Origin: a virus | Direction: 5' to 3' (one strand) | Virus record (IMG/VR): IMGVR_UViG_3300017764_004284 | Coordinates: 1 to 20,964 of that record | DNA: 20,964 nt | Part shown: positions 1 to 7,483 of the stretch, in pieces | Layout: each line of letters starts with the position of its first letter | Position numbering within the stretch: position 1 is the first letter of the stretch | Notes under the pieces: generated by a model | The model's database searches: none | What the model was told of the DNA's origin: nothing | What the model saw: only the letters and a program-made list of their open reading frames with translations | Program-made: the position numbers and the translations under genes

Positions 1-250
1 AATCACCACCATCAAGTATTACTTGACCATCTGCTTGTAATGTCAAGTAATCACTACTAGAAGATGAAACGATTCGTTCTTTATAGATTCCTGGGCCTAC
101 TACTATTGTTTGGTATCCAGAGCCTCCTGTTTCTGCAGCTGCTACTGCAGCCATTATTGTTTTAAATGGGGATGTAGATGTTCCTGGGTTGGTATCATTT
201 CCACCAATACTATCTACATAATAATTACCTGAGTATTTCCAATTTGCCAT
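1..250 (-). CDS. Beta-helix (pectin-lyase-like) tail fibre/tailspike protein, N-terminal part; runs off the window
   Basis: I translated this partial frame by hand from the ATG at 250-248; it stays open for 83 residues to the window edge. It begins MANWKYSGNYYVDSIGGNDT and continues with a NPGTSTSPFKTI segment, a VVGPGIYKERI strand and VILDGGD. The pattern 'YVD..GGND.NPGT...PFKTI..A', then 'GPGIYKE' and 'DGG', is the usual opening of DUF1565/pectin-lyase-fold right-handed beta-helices. Phages use these as tailspikes or fibre tips that bind or cut surface polysaccharide. The catalytic part, if any, is outside the window. The ATG lies two bases after the stop of the upstream gene, so the two are probably cotranslated. 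Its place at the end of a run of adhesion-type genes supports a host-contact role. Fold is fairly sure; enzymatic activity is unknown. Confidence 0.7.
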   Translation of the reverse strand, partial: MANWKYSGNYYVDSIGGNDTNPGTSTSPFKTIMAAVAAAETGGSGYQTIVVGPGIYKERIVSSSSSDYLTLQADGQVILDGGD

Positions 251-252
251 GA

Positions 253-543
253 TTATTTACTTTGTATTTCAAATGTTTCTAATACAGTTTGCCTAACATA
301 TGAGTTGTCAGTATACCCATATTCAGATTTACGTATATAATTATAATCGTCATATTCTGTTTCAATCCATATTTGTGTTTTTATTCTTGGTATGTTAGGA
401 TTAGACCCAGATAAAAATGTTTGGGTTGGTGTATTTGCTTCTACAACTTCACCCATAAATTTATAAGATCCCGTATCGGGTTGATTAAAAAATGTAAGTC
501 CTGTATTATAAGTTGATCCGTTAGGTAATGTATATATTGCCAT
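253..543 (-). CDS. Small virion-type protein of the tail-fibre module, function unknown
   Basis: This is a 96-residue protein with no family I can name. It starts MAIYTLPNGSTYNTG and contains FLSGSNPNIPRIKTQIWIET followed by a Tyr/Asp-rich stretch (EYDDYNYIRKSEYGYTDNSY). It is rich in Thr, Ser, Asn and Tyr, has no signal peptide or membrane segment, and looks like a small beta-structured virion component. The 'SGS'/'TGS' tripeptides are shared with its neighbours. It has its own upstream copy of the late-promoter-like AT motif, separated from the ATG by only a few bases. The next gene starts two bases after its stop. A fibre, fibre adaptor or fibre-tip role is inferred from position only. Confidence 0.7.
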   Translation of the reverse strand: MAIYTLPNGSTYNTGLTFFNQPDTGSYKFMGEVVEANTPTQTFLSGSNPNIPRIKTQIWIETEYDDYNYIRKSEYGYTDNSYVRQTVLETFEIQSK

Positions 544-548
544 AATTC

Positions 549-562
549 TTTATTATAAATAT
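549..562 (-). promoter_or_regulatory. Late-promoter-like AT motif upstream of the 543 gene
   Basis: The minus strand reads ATATTTATAATAAA, ending five bases before the ATG at 543. It starts within the stop codon of the upstream gene. The same 14 bases occur upstream of the genes starting at 3704 and 17593, and close variants occur before three others. The inner TATAATAA resembles the T4 late-promoter box TATAAATA. No ribosome-binding site lies between the motif and the ATG. Confidence 0.5.
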
Positions 563-870
563 TAACTTTGTATTATTTGTGTTACTAAACTTGCGCTATA
601 TGTTAGTGTATATAATTTATTAACCCCATCTGATCCCGTTACGGATATTGATAAAGGATTTCCATCTTCAAATGATCCAGAATAAATTATATTTGTTATT
701 TGTTGAGTTTCATTAAAGCTTTGTGTTATTTGTGTTATATTGCTTCCGCTATAAACTATACTTGCTGTGGTGAATGTAGATACTAATGACCCTAATATAT
801 TAAGAGACCCAGAAATAGTAGAGTCTCCTTCTGAGTTAAATCCATTTTTTATTGTAAATTTATTTCCCAT
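562..870 (-). CDS. Small repeat-containing tail-fibre module protein, function unknown
   Basis: This 102-residue protein opens with FTIKNGFNSEGDSTISGSL, like the 'trunk' segments of phage fibres. The rest is built of short beta-type repeats. IVYSGSNITQITQS (residues 38-51) closely matches the C-terminal LTYSASLVTQIIQS (89-102), with IIYSGSFEDGNPLSISV between them. The pattern 'Y-S-x-S-x-x-T-Q-I' loosely resembles YD/RHS-type strand repeats. The GSLNILGSL segment also resembles GSLDVIGPV in the large collagen-like fibre protein at 1567-3306, so the two may share a structural unit. There is no signal peptide or membrane segment. The ATG follows the stop of the LamG-like gene by one base (TAATATG), so translation is probably coupled. 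A virion-surface role is inferred. Confidence 0.68.
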   Translation of the reverse strand: MGNKFTIKNGFNSEGDSTISGSLNILGSLVSTFTTASIVYSGSNITQITQSFNETQQITNIIYSGSFEDGNPLSISVTGSDGVNKLYTLTYSASLVTQIIQS

Positions 871-871
871 A

Positions 872-1567
872 TTATAAACTAAATTTTGTTTTTAAAGCAT
901 TATAGTTTTTATCAACTTCATTGAGAGAAAGTTCTCTATTATATATTAAACAATTTGAAATATATCCTTTCATAGAATAGTTAGAAATAGGATTACTTGA
1001 ACCTCCTAACCAATGCATATTATTATCAAAAGAAATATTTGAATCTTCTATAGAAGTTGGGGATAAAATATTATTTACATAAGCTGATCCTGTTCCTGTT
1101 GTGTTATTGTAAGTAAAAACAGCATTGTTCCACTCATCAAAAGAAGAAGTAGAATTTACTAATGTAATACCATCAGGGGTAGCAAAATCAACTGTTATAG
1201 GTCTATTAGGGAGAGTATTATGTACCAATAACCTATTATCTCCACCAAATAAATTTCCTATTAAAGTACTATAAAGAGAAGACCCTACATCTCCTGACCC
1301 TATTATTCTAAACCATATAGAAATAGTAAAATCTTCTATATTTTCTAAGGGTGGTACTTCAATTAAAGCATTAGCACTCCCATCAAATTCAAAAGCACCT
1401 TTAGATATATTTGAATAATCAACCCCACTATATAAAGATCCAGATCTTGAATTATCTACTAAATCATAAACCATATTAGATCCAGCAGTATAGCATTCAC
1501 TATTTGAAGGATCATAATATGATACTAATCCATTACTTACAATACGAGGTCCATATTTTAAACTCAT
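872..1567 (-). CDS. LamG/concanavalin A-like carbohydrate-binding tail protein
   Basis: This is a 231-residue protein with a single LamG-like (concanavalin A jelly-roll) domain. Diagnostic strands are GLVSYYDPSNSECY near the start, then AFEFDGSANALIEVPPL, FTISIWFRIIGSGD, a DEWNNAVFTYNNTTGTGSAY strand and a C-terminal GYISNCLIYNRELSLNEVDK. Such 'LVxYYDP...W.h..hTYnn..g..YvNG...IyNR.Ls..E' proteins are common phage and bacterial surface lectin-like modules that bind glycans. I place the start at the ATG at 1567-1565 (MSLKYGPRIVSNG). It overlaps the upstream gene's TAA as TAATG, and the family homology begins there. An ATG at 1600 would add 11 Asn/Lys-rich residues lying inside the upstream gene. 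The role is probably receptor binding at the fibre or capsid surface. Confidence 0.8.
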   Translation of the reverse strand: MSLKYGPRIVSNGLVSYYDPSNSECYTAGSNMVYDLVDNSRSGSLYSGVDYSNISKGAFEFDGSANALIEVPPLENIEDFTISIWFRIIGSGDVGSSLYSTLIGNLFGGDNRLLVHNTLPNRPITVDFATPDGITLVNSTSSFDEWNNAVFTYNNTTGTGSAYVNNILSPTSIEDSNISFDNNMHWLGGSSNPISNYSMKGYISNCLIYNRELSLNEVDKNYNALKTKFSL

Positions 1568-3306
1568 TATATACTTCTTATTATTGTTTTTATTGTCCAA
1601 CCAGGAGTAGTAACACTACCTGTTAAAGCAAAATTAGATCCTATTACTTCAACTGAAAAATCTAAAGCTGAAGTTGATCCAAAATCTGTTGTGGTTGTTT
1701 CTGTAAAATTAGCTTGGGAACCAGACCAAAGAGACATTATTTGTCCTGCTCTTGCATTAGATCCAGAACGAGCTATATATTCAAAAAATGCACCATCATA
1801 TGATGATGTTGGTAATTCATATACTATAAAAGAACCAACAGAAGAAACTATATTTTTAGTTGTTGTATTTAATGATGGAGCAACAAAATTTCCTTGTAAA
1901 ATTCTATTATCTGAGAATATTTCAAAAATAGGTAAACCTGATATATCATTCACATTAAAAAGGCTTCCGGATAAAGTATCAGTTACAGAAAATAAATCAC
2001 CTGATGTCCCTTTAGATTCAATAATAGTTGGATTATTAATATTAGTATTAAGAATTTTAAGGCTACCTGTTAAATTTAAAATTGCTGTTGGGTTTCCTGT
2101 GCCACTACTAAAGGGTTGTAATGTCATTGAGGGAGTTGATTTATTACCAACTTGAAATGATATACCATGTCCTATAGATGCAGCTATAAGTTGTAAATTA
2201 CCAGCATCGTATCCCCATCTTACTACAGCTCCAAATGGGTCTGAGGGGCTTCCCATATATAACCCACTTGGGCTAGAATCAGGGGATAAAGTAGCAAAAT
2301 ATCCAGCTCCATTACCTTCAAATAATGCTGCTGTATCGATAGCTAAATTTCCTGTGTATCCACTACTTCCATTTTTAATATATAATTTTGGTGTATTTAC
2401 CCCATTTAATGTTGTTGGGGCAGTATCAGATCCTATAAACAAATCTCCTGCGTTAGTTAGAACAGTTGGAGTAGAGTCAGGGTTTGCTGAGTCTTCTATT
2501 CTTATAGCATCTCCTGTTCCTGTCTGGGTGATTCTTAATAATTCAGAGGTTGTTGAGTTTGAAATTATAGCTTTACTGCTACTAATTAAAATAGTATCAT
2601 TTATGTTATCTGCCCCTAAACCTAAAGTATATCCTTCATCTGCTCTTATTTTAACATTTCTTAAACCCCCCTTTATATTTGCATTACCGTCTTCAATAAT
2701 CTTAAATAAACCATTTATATCATCCGCACCTAACCATAAAGTTTGACCTATACCTGCTTTTAAACGTAAATCAGACTCTTTACTAAATATGTTAGCTACA
2801 CCACTTCCAGTAAATAATATTTCCCCATAAGTGTTAGTTGTTTCAAGAATTAAATTAGTTCCTCCATCATGAGCTAATTTAACAGGACCAATTACATCTA
2901 AACTACCAGTAATTATAGCACTTCCAGTATATGGGAAGGGATCAAATGTTTCAGTATTTAAAGCATAAGAAGCAGTACCAGCAAATTGGCTAGTTAAAGA
3001 TCCTGTATAAGAATTAAAAGAAGAAGTTGTAACAAATGAACCTGTATCAGCTATAGGTCCAGGAGGGCCTTGAGAACCTGATGGACCTTGAGGTCCAATA
3101 AGGCCTTGAGAACCTGAGGGACCTTGAGAACCTGATGGGCCTTGTAATCCTTTAGCTCCTTGAGGTCCTGTAGCAACTTCAACAATTTCAGTATTTGGTT
3201 GGGATATAGTAACATCATTATGATTAGATGTTTTTACCTCAATCCTATTTTCTGTAACTGTAGGGGTTACTTGAACATTTTTACTTGAAATGTTTACTTT
3301 ACTCAT
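1567..3306 (-). CDS. Collagen-like tail fibre protein
   Basis: This 579-residue fibre has an N-terminal beta segment (about residues 1-45, with NVQVTPTVTENRIEV). A collagen-like stretch of 13 uninterrupted Gly-X-Y triplets follows (residues 47-85, mostly GPQ, GPS and GSQ). A shaft rich in 'TGS', 'GNL' and 'LxIxxxG' motifs follows (GSLDVIG, NIKGGLRNVKIRADEGYTLG). The Gly-X-Y run should trimerise as a collagen triple helix, a common phage-fibre stalk. The C-terminal part (about 400-579, including GAFFEYIARSGSNARAGQIM) resembles the terminal domain of many marine and freshwater phage fibre proteins. I see no intramolecular chaperone motif. The start overlaps the upstream stop as ATGA, and its own TAA overlaps the next start as TAATG, so three genes are tightly coupled. 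Fibre role is likely; receptor unknown. Confidence 0.85.
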   Translation of the reverse strand: MSKVNISSKNVQVTPTVTENRIEVKTSNHNDVTISQPNTEIVEVATGPQGAKGLQGPSGSQGPSGSQGLIGPQGPSGSQGPPGPIADTGSFVTTSSFNSYTGSLTSQFAGTASYALNTETFDPFPYTGSAIITGSLDVIGPVKLAHDGGTNLILETTNTYGEILFTGSGVANIFSKESDLRLKAGIGQTLWLGADDINGLFKIIEDGNANIKGGLRNVKIRADEGYTLGLGADNINDTILISSSKAIISNSTTSELLRITQTGTGDAIRIEDSANPDSTPTVLTNAGDLFIGSDTAPTTLNGVNTPKLYIKNGSSGYTGNLAIDTAALFEGNGAGYFATLSPDSSPSGLYMGSPSDPFGAVVRWGYDAGNLQLIAASIGHGISFQVGNKSTPSMTLQPFSSGTGNPTAILNLTGSLKILNTNINNPTIIESKGTSGDLFSVTDTLSGSLFNVNDISGLPIFEIFSDNRILQGNFVAPSLNTTTKNIVSSVGSFIVYELPTSSYDGAFFEYIARSGSNARAGQIMSLWSGSQANFTETTTTDFGSTSALDFSVEVIGSNFALTGSVTTPGWTIKTIIRSI

Positions 3307-3704
3307 ATGCGAGTTACTTCTTTACTTAATTTTATATTTCCTTCTAATAGTCTTATAGTAAAAGGACATTCATTACTCCCTGAATAAAGTTCAAGATCAT
3401 ATTTAGCTTCATCAAAAGTTAATAAAGAACTAGTACAAGAAGCAATATATATTCCTATTGAACCTGAAGTAGGGGAAGTTGATCCATTTGATCCACTAAA
3501 ATTTAATCCTGTACCATCAGGATTAAGAGATGAAGATAAAGTTAAATAAAGTTCTCCACTATCTTGAACATATGTAGATCTAATTTGTAGTCTACCTGAA
3601 TAATGAGTTAAATCAATTGGGGTATTATTTGAATCTTTATATTGGATTTCAAAATTCGTAGTAGCACCTTGTTCTATTACAAAAGAGTATCTTCCTGCAG
3701 CCAT
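3303..3704 (-). CDS. Small beta-structured virion protein (baseplate/fibre-associated type)
   Basis: This 133-residue protein starts MAAGRYSFVIEQGATTNFEI and continues with YKDSNNTPIDLTHYSGRLQI. The 'hxIeQGaTfxhxlxYKDsxGxPiDLTGYsarmqIR' pattern is a recurrent N-terminal beta domain in phage baseplate-upper or fibre-associated proteins of T4-like environmental phages. It is BppU-N-like in appearance, though that family link is not proven. The C-terminal half (IGIYIASCTSSLLTF, KYDLELYSGS, IRLLEGNIKLSKEVTRI) completes the same sandwich. There is no signal peptide or membrane segment. It starts the adhesion module and has the AT promoter-like motif upstream. Its TGA overlaps the ATG of the collagen-like fibre gene, which suggests the two are made in fixed ratio and interact. 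Confidence 0.72.
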   Translation of the reverse strand: MAAGRYSFVIEQGATTNFEIQYKDSNNTPIDLTHYSGRLQIRSTYVQDSGELYLTLSSSLNPDGTGLNFSGSNGSTSPTSGSIGIYIASCTSSLLTFDEAKYDLELYSGSNECPFTIRLLEGNIKLSKEVTRI

Positions 3705-3709
3705 TATTT

Positions 3710-3723
3710 TTTATTATAAATAT
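3710..3723 (-). promoter_or_regulatory. Late-promoter-like AT motif upstream of the adhesion module
   Basis: The minus strand reads ATATTTATAATAAA, identical over 14 bases to the motifs at 549-562 and 17601-17614. It ends five bases before the ATG at 3704. It lies in the short gap after the PhoH-like gene and could drive the fibre-module genes at 3704 to 872. It is a candidate only; no transcription start can be seen from sequence. Confidence 0.52.
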
Positions 3724-3741
3724 AAAAAAATATTAGGAAAC

Positions 3742-4404
3742 TTACATTCCACTTAACATTTCAAAAACTTCATCAATTGCTGGGTGTCTATGGTTATCTA
3801 GTAAAATTCTTTTATAAACATAGTTTGAATCTACAATTTTTGCCATATCATGGATTGCTGAGTAGTTTTTATCTTTTAAATCTATTTGTTGGTTATCACC
3901 ACAAAATATCATGGTTGATCCTTTACCTAATCTACCTAATGCCATTCCTAATTGAGATCGAGTAAGATTTTGAAATTCATCTACTATAACTACAGAATTT
4001 TCAAAAGTTCTACCTCTAAAATGAGCTAAAGAAACTAATTCAATAGATTCTTCATTTTCCATTTTCTCTAAAATTTGGGGTTTATTATATACTTTTCTCA
4101 TATTAGAACGAATAGGTACTAACCATGGTTCCATTTTTTCTTTTTCTGATCCAGGTAAAAAACCATTATCTTCTGTTGAAACTGTAGGGCGTGTTATTAT
4201 GATTTTGTTTATCATTCTTTTAAAAAACATATCAAGAGCAACTTGACACGCTAATAAAGTTTTACCACTACCTGCTTTACCTACTATAAAATTATAGGGA
4301 TGATGAAACATTGCTTGTTTAGCTGCTTTTTGTTCTTCAGAAAGTGTTATTGAAAATTTAACAGGACCTTTTGGTGGATTTTTTTCAGTATTTAATTTAG
4401 CCAT
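3742..4404 (-). CDS. phoH: PhoH-like P-loop ATPase
   Basis: This is a 220-residue PhoH-family ATPase. It has a Walker A motif GKAGSGKT (residues 42-49), a Walker B segment VVIVDEFQN (138-146), the family signature TRPTVSTEDNGFLPGSEKEK (71-90), and the CGDNQQIDL sensor region. The fold is related to superfamily-1 helicase cores. Cellular PhoH proteins are phosphate-starvation-induced ATPases linked to RNA metabolism. Phage copies are widespread and often used as marker genes, but their role is unsettled. The protein has only the core domain, without the N-terminal PIN or KH domains of longer relatives, which is usual for phage versions. It sits between the capsid-gene terminator (4431-4456) and the tail-fibre module, so it probably has its own promoter. 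TATAATATG directly precedes its start region. Confidence 0.93.
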   Translation of the reverse strand: MAKLNTEKNPPKGPVKFSITLSEEQKAAKQAMFHHPYNFIVGKAGSGKTLLACQVALDMFFKRMINKIIITRPTVSTEDNGFLPGSEKEKMEPWLVPIRSNMRKVYNKPQILEKMENEESIELVSLAHFRGRTFENSVVIVDEFQNLTRSQLGMALGRLGKGSTMIFCGDNQQIDLKDKNYSAIHDMAKIVDSNYVYKRILLDNHRHPAIDEVFEMLSGM

Positions 4405-4430
4405 ATTATAACATTTGATTATACATATAC

Positions 4431-4456
4431 AAAAAAAGCCTGGCTTTCGCCAGGCT
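4431..4456 (-). terminator. Intrinsic terminator after the major capsid gene
   Basis: On the minus strand an 8-bp perfect stem AGCCTGGC/GCCAGGCT is closed by a GAAA tetraloop (4448-4445) and followed by seven T residues (4437-4431). It starts 25 bases after the TAA of the capsid gene and stands out as GC-rich in an AT-rich gap. The plus strand has no T-run after the stem, so the terminator acts on the minus strand only. It separates the head-gene transcript from phoH and the fibre module. Confidence 0.9.
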
Positions 4457-4481
4457 CATTTAATCTTTATGATTTATTCTC

Positions 4482-6149
4482 TTATAGAGATGCTAAACCA
4501 CTTACAAAGATACGTCCGAAGAATTCTGGTCGAATCATCTTCTTAGCATAACGAGTCAAGAGACCTTTACGTGGTGTAAATGTATCTGGATCGTACACTA
4601 GTGGAGTCATAATTAATGGAACGTATGGGGCAAATACTGCTCCTGTTTCCAAGAATTGTGAACCTCTATATCCCATCAAAATTACATTTTCAGTCATGTA
4701 TGGGTTCTTATAAACCGTGTAACGGTTATTCAAGTTACCTGATTTTTGGATACCAAATGCATAAGACGATTTTGAAGTATCACCATCAGATGTTGAAGCA
4801 AATCCTGGGATTGATTCAAGAATTGTAGCAACTGAAGGAGAACATACTAACCAGTTAGCACCACCTCTAAGAGTCTTTTGGTGAATCTTGTTAGATACTT
4901 TCTGCATTTTAGTTCCAAGAGTTTGGAACCATTGTCCTTGTGTATTAAAGAATCCAAGATCTACATCCCAAGCTGTTTTATCAGAATTAAGACCTCTGTT
5001 ACTTACTGCACTCCAGTACTCATCAGCAGCTGATGCATCAGCAATCAACATATCTAGATTTTCCAAGTCAATTTCTAATGAAATATACTCACTCATGATT
5101 GAAGTTAATTCCGCTTCAGCATCTAAAGATTGGTAAGCGTTCAAATCTTGAGCAAATTCTGGTGTCCATTGTGCTTTCAACTTACGTGTTTTAGCAACAA
5201 TAGCTTCAGATTTCATTTTGATATCAATTTGAGGGATTGCAATATCCGTAGCACTTTGAGCATTAGGGAAACCAGCTCCACTAGCATCTTCAAAATCACC
5301 TCTATTGTTATCAGTTGGTTGCATGTTATACAATACTAAATGGTTAGTACCATCTGTTGGAATATCAGCAGTAGCTACTGAACCTGTAAAGATGAAGAAA
5401 ATATTAGTTCCATCAAATTCAGTGTATTGTGGTAATAGTTTAGCAGCTGTTCCAGCAGTCATAGCTGATCCAGAAGCAAGAGCAAATGCTCTAACACCTT
5501 TTTCATCAGGACGTGCTAATGAAGCAACAGGGATAGATACAGCTGTAAATTCTCCCGCAGCAACTGAAGCTGAAAGTTCAGAATCATAATCTAATGATTG
5601 CCATGAAGCGGTTGATACTGTACCTACAGCTACTGATGAAGTTTGGTTGATTGAATAACCAAATCTACCAGCACCATAAAGACCACCATTAGGGTCTGAA
5701 CCAGCACCTGGGTCTGTATCACCATACATTGAAGCAGGTGAAGTATAAGCATCTCCAGCTGGTCCAAAGTCTAGTTGTTTGTTTTGTCCGTATTGGAAGT
5801 CAAGGAAAAATACAAGACCTGAAGGTAGGTTCATTGGTTGAACAGACATGAATTCTTTAGTAGATAAAGAACCAAATACTTTTCTTACCAATGGAAGCGC
5901 TACACCAGCCCAAGTTTCACCTTGTCCAGATGTAAAACCAGAACCACCAATTTGTGTATTGGAAGCTTCAGTTACAAGTTGTTTAGCTTGATTTTCGAGG
6001 ATCATTGCCATATTGTTTTTATCAACCTCGTTTCCAAGGCCTTCTAACAATCCGGTTTTACCCCATTTTGATGCCATCTTAGCAGCATCACTCTGCAAGT
6101 TTTTATAACTATTTGCAGAGTTTTCGAGTAGTGAATTAATTGTTGACAT
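4482..6149 (-). CDS. 23: Major capsid protein (T4 gp23-like)
   Basis: This is a 555-residue HK97-fold major capsid protein of the T4 gp23 type (T4: 521). Conserved landmarks are KWGKTGLLEGLGN, ILENQAKQLVTEASN, VFGSLSTKEFMSVQPMNLPS, KARTRKLKAQW-like KTRKLKAQWTPEFAQDLNAY, DAEAELTSIMSEYISLEIDL and NWLVCSPSVATILESIPGF. By alignment with T4 gp23, whose propeptide is cut in FLTE/AEIGG, the matching LVTE/ASNTQIGG predicts cleavage after Glu61, giving a mature protein of about 494 residues. A Ser/Ala/Thr-rich stretch (about 150-260) is the likely surface insertion. Upstream lies the scaffold gene; no Shine-Dalgarno is present, only an A-rich leader. It looks more G+C-rich and C-ending in codon use than its neighbours, as expected for the most highly expressed gene. 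A terminator follows. Confidence 0.96.
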   Translation of the reverse strand: MSTINSLLENSANSYKNLQSDAAKMASKWGKTGLLEGLGNEVDKNNMAMILENQAKQLVTEASNTQIGGSGFTSGQGETWAGVALPLVRKVFGSLSTKEFMSVQPMNLPSGLVFFLDFQYGQNKQLDFGPAGDAYTSPASMYGDTDPGAGSDPNGGLYGAGRFGYSINQTSSVAVGTVSTASWQSLDYDSELSASVAAGEFTAVSIPVASLARPDEKGVRAFALASGSAMTAGTAAKLLPQYTEFDGTNIFFIFTGSVATADIPTDGTNHLVLYNMQPTDNNRGDFEDASGAGFPNAQSATDIAIPQIDIKMKSEAIVAKTRKLKAQWTPEFAQDLNAYQSLDAEAELTSIMSEYISLEIDLENLDMLIADASAADEYWSAVSNRGLNSDKTAWDVDLGFFNTQGQWFQTLGTKMQKVSNKIHQKTLRGGANWLVCSPSVATILESIPGFASTSDGDTSKSSYAFGIQKSGNLNNRYTVYKNPYMTENVILMGYRGSQFLETGAVFAPYVPLIMTPLVYDPDTFTPRKGLLTRYAKKMIRPEFFGRIFVSGLASL

Positions 6150-6178
6150 TTGTTTTTTAGTTTTTGTCGTTTTTAAAT

Positions 6179-7390
6179 TTATTTAATAATACCTGCCAAT
6201 TTTTGCATTCTAGCGAATACTTCGTTAGATTCAACAATTGGTTTTTTAGTTTTTGGTATTGTAGTCGTTTTTGAAGCTCTACCTAAGTTTTCTTTAATAG
6301 TATTCTTTTTAACTTTTAAACCTTCGCTTAAAGTTTCGTATACTAACTTAGCTTCCTTAGCTGTGTTTGCTTTATCAAACGATTCTAATACTTTTACTTT
6401 TTGACTTTCATTCAAGTTTTTAGACCTGAAGATTTTGTTTGTGTAAAGAAGTTTTGCATTTAATAAATTAGTTGCATTAGTTTCTTTAACAGCTTCGTTT
6501 AATTGAAGATCTTTTTCTTGAAGTTTATTTTCTAAAGATTCGATTTTAAGTTTAGCTTCTTTAAGCTTTTTCTTATAATCTTCAACCCCTTCTTCTTCAG
6601 CAGTGTCTTTTTTATCACCACGTTTAGAAGCAGGAACATCACCTTTTTTTCCACCGTATTTTTTCTTTTCAGAAAGTTCTTCGGCTTTAACTTCTTCTTC
6701 AATTTCTCTTAACAATTCAGCTAAATCAACTTCTTCTTCATCCATTTCAACAGACATTTCATCAGACATCCCTACTTCTTCATCTTCTTCTTCACCTTCA
6801 ACATCTCCACCTTCTAGTTCGCCAGAAGCGACCATATCAGCGATTACGTCTTCGATCATTTTCTTAAGATCTTCATCAGTCATGTCTTCAAGATCAAGTG
6901 GTTCACCTTCTTCTTCTTTAGATTCTGAGTCGTCGTCTTTTTCATCGTCGTCTTTTTCATCATCTTCAGCTTCATTAAGTGCTTCTTCAACTTTTTCTTC
7001 TTTGTCTTCTTTTTCTAATTCAGCTAATAGTTCTTCTAATTCTAATTCGTCTAAATCATCACCTTCAGGTATGTTTCCTTTTAAAGAATCAAATCCTTGA
7101 TCATCTGATGTTGCAGTCATTGGTTCAAATCCTGCTTCATCAACTGTAGTGTCATCTTCTTCATACATTCCTTCTTCCATTTTTTTATCAGTGTCGTCTT
7201 CTTCGTATTTCATTTCTTCCATACTTTTAGAATCTTCTTCATCAATTTCTTGGATTTTTGCAGAAAGCATTTCTTTTAAACGAGGTGTAATAGTTTCTTC
7301 TAAAGCTGCTTTAGCGTTTGCTATTGCCATTTCTTTAATGGATTTAGCATCTGCGATTGCTTCTTTAAGCAATTCTCTGTTTGTTGCCAT
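6179..7390 (-). CDS. 22: Prohead core scaffold protein (T4 gp22-like)
   Basis: This 403-residue assembly scaffold sits, as in T4, between the prohead protease and capsid genes. An Ala/Lys helical N-terminus (about 1-50: ELLKEAIADAKSIKEMAIAN) leads into a very acidic centre (about 50-235, long Glu/Asp runs). A Lys-rich linker, a coiled coil (about 275-310, KKLKEAKLKIESLENKLQEK) and a conserved C-terminal domain follow (LLNAKLLYTNKIFRSKNLNE, VKVLESFDKANTAKEAKLVY, RMQKLAGI at the end). The C-terminal domain is what I recognise as gp22-type; the acidic core varies between phages. Scaffold is expected to be degraded by the gp21-like protease inside the prohead. It is longer than T4 gp22 (269), mostly because of the acidic insert. 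The leader at 7391-7518 holds three inverted repeats; AGGAAAA just before the ATG may be a weak ribosome-binding site. Confidence 0.87.
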   Translation of the reverse strand: MATNRELLKEAIADAKSIKEMAIANAKAALEETITPRLKEMLSAKIQEIDEEDSKSMEEMKYEEDDTDKKMEEGMYEEDDTTVDEAGFEPMTATSDDQGFDSLKGNIPEGDDLDELELEELLAELEKEDKEEKVEEALNEAEDDEKDDDEKDDDSESKEEEGEPLDLEDMTDEDLKKMIEDVIADMVASGELEGGDVEGEEEDEEVGMSDEMSVEMDEEEVDLAELLREIEEEVKAEELSEKKKYGGKKGDVPASKRGDKKDTAEEEGVEDYKKKLKEAKLKIESLENKLQEKDLQLNEAVKETNATNLLNAKLLYTNKIFRSKNLNESQKVKVLESFDKANTAKEAKLVYETLSEGLKVKKNTIKENLGRASKTTTIPKTKKPIVESNEVFARMQKLAGIIK

Positions 7391-7420
7391 TTTTCCTAAA
7401 TTTTATTTTGTTGGGAAAGT

Positions 7421-7439
7421 ACGTTTATTTAAAAAACGT
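7421..7439. repeat. Inverted repeat ACGTTT/AAACGT in the scaffold leader
   Basis: ACGTTT (7421-7426) pairs with AAACGT (7434-7439) around an AT-only 7-base loop. It lies about 30-50 bases upstream of the scaffold ATG. On the minus strand the interior reads TTTTTTAAATAAACG, which also resembles the TTAAATAAA in the capsid-gene leader. It could be a promoter-region palindrome or a weak mRNA hairpin; no protein partner can be assigned. Confidence 0.4.
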
Positions 7440-7458
7440 AATAGAATAATTAAATATA

Positions 7459-7480
7459 ATGCTGCATAAATGGGCAGCAT
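7459..7480. repeat. Hairpin-forming inverted repeat between protease and scaffold genes (first)
   Basis: ATGCTGC (7459-7465) and GCAGCAT (7474-7480) form a perfect 7-bp stem with an 8-base loop. No T-run follows on the minus strand, so it is not a typical intrinsic terminator. It could be an RNA processing or stability structure that sets different levels of protease and scaffold from a common transcript. Confidence 0.55.
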
Positions 7481-7483
7481 ATT

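Noticed and set aside
1691-2746. Plus-strand open frames opposite the collagen-like fibre gene
   Set aside because: The minus-strand frame has clear Gly-X-Y repeats and coupled start/stop overlaps on both sides; the plus frames have no recognisable domain.
3040-3160. CRISPR-like or satellite repeat
   Set aside because: The repeated bases encode in-frame Gly-X-Y collagen-type triplets with no spacer pattern.
4616-5589. Several plus-strand frames opposite the capsid gene
   Set aside because: They lie wholly inside a strongly conserved gp23-like gene and have no homology of their own.
6603-7469. Ser-rich plus-strand open frames opposite the scaffold gene
   Set aside because: They are the antisense of Glu/Asp/Lys codons in the acidic scaffold, with no family resemblance and no start context; shadows of the real gene.
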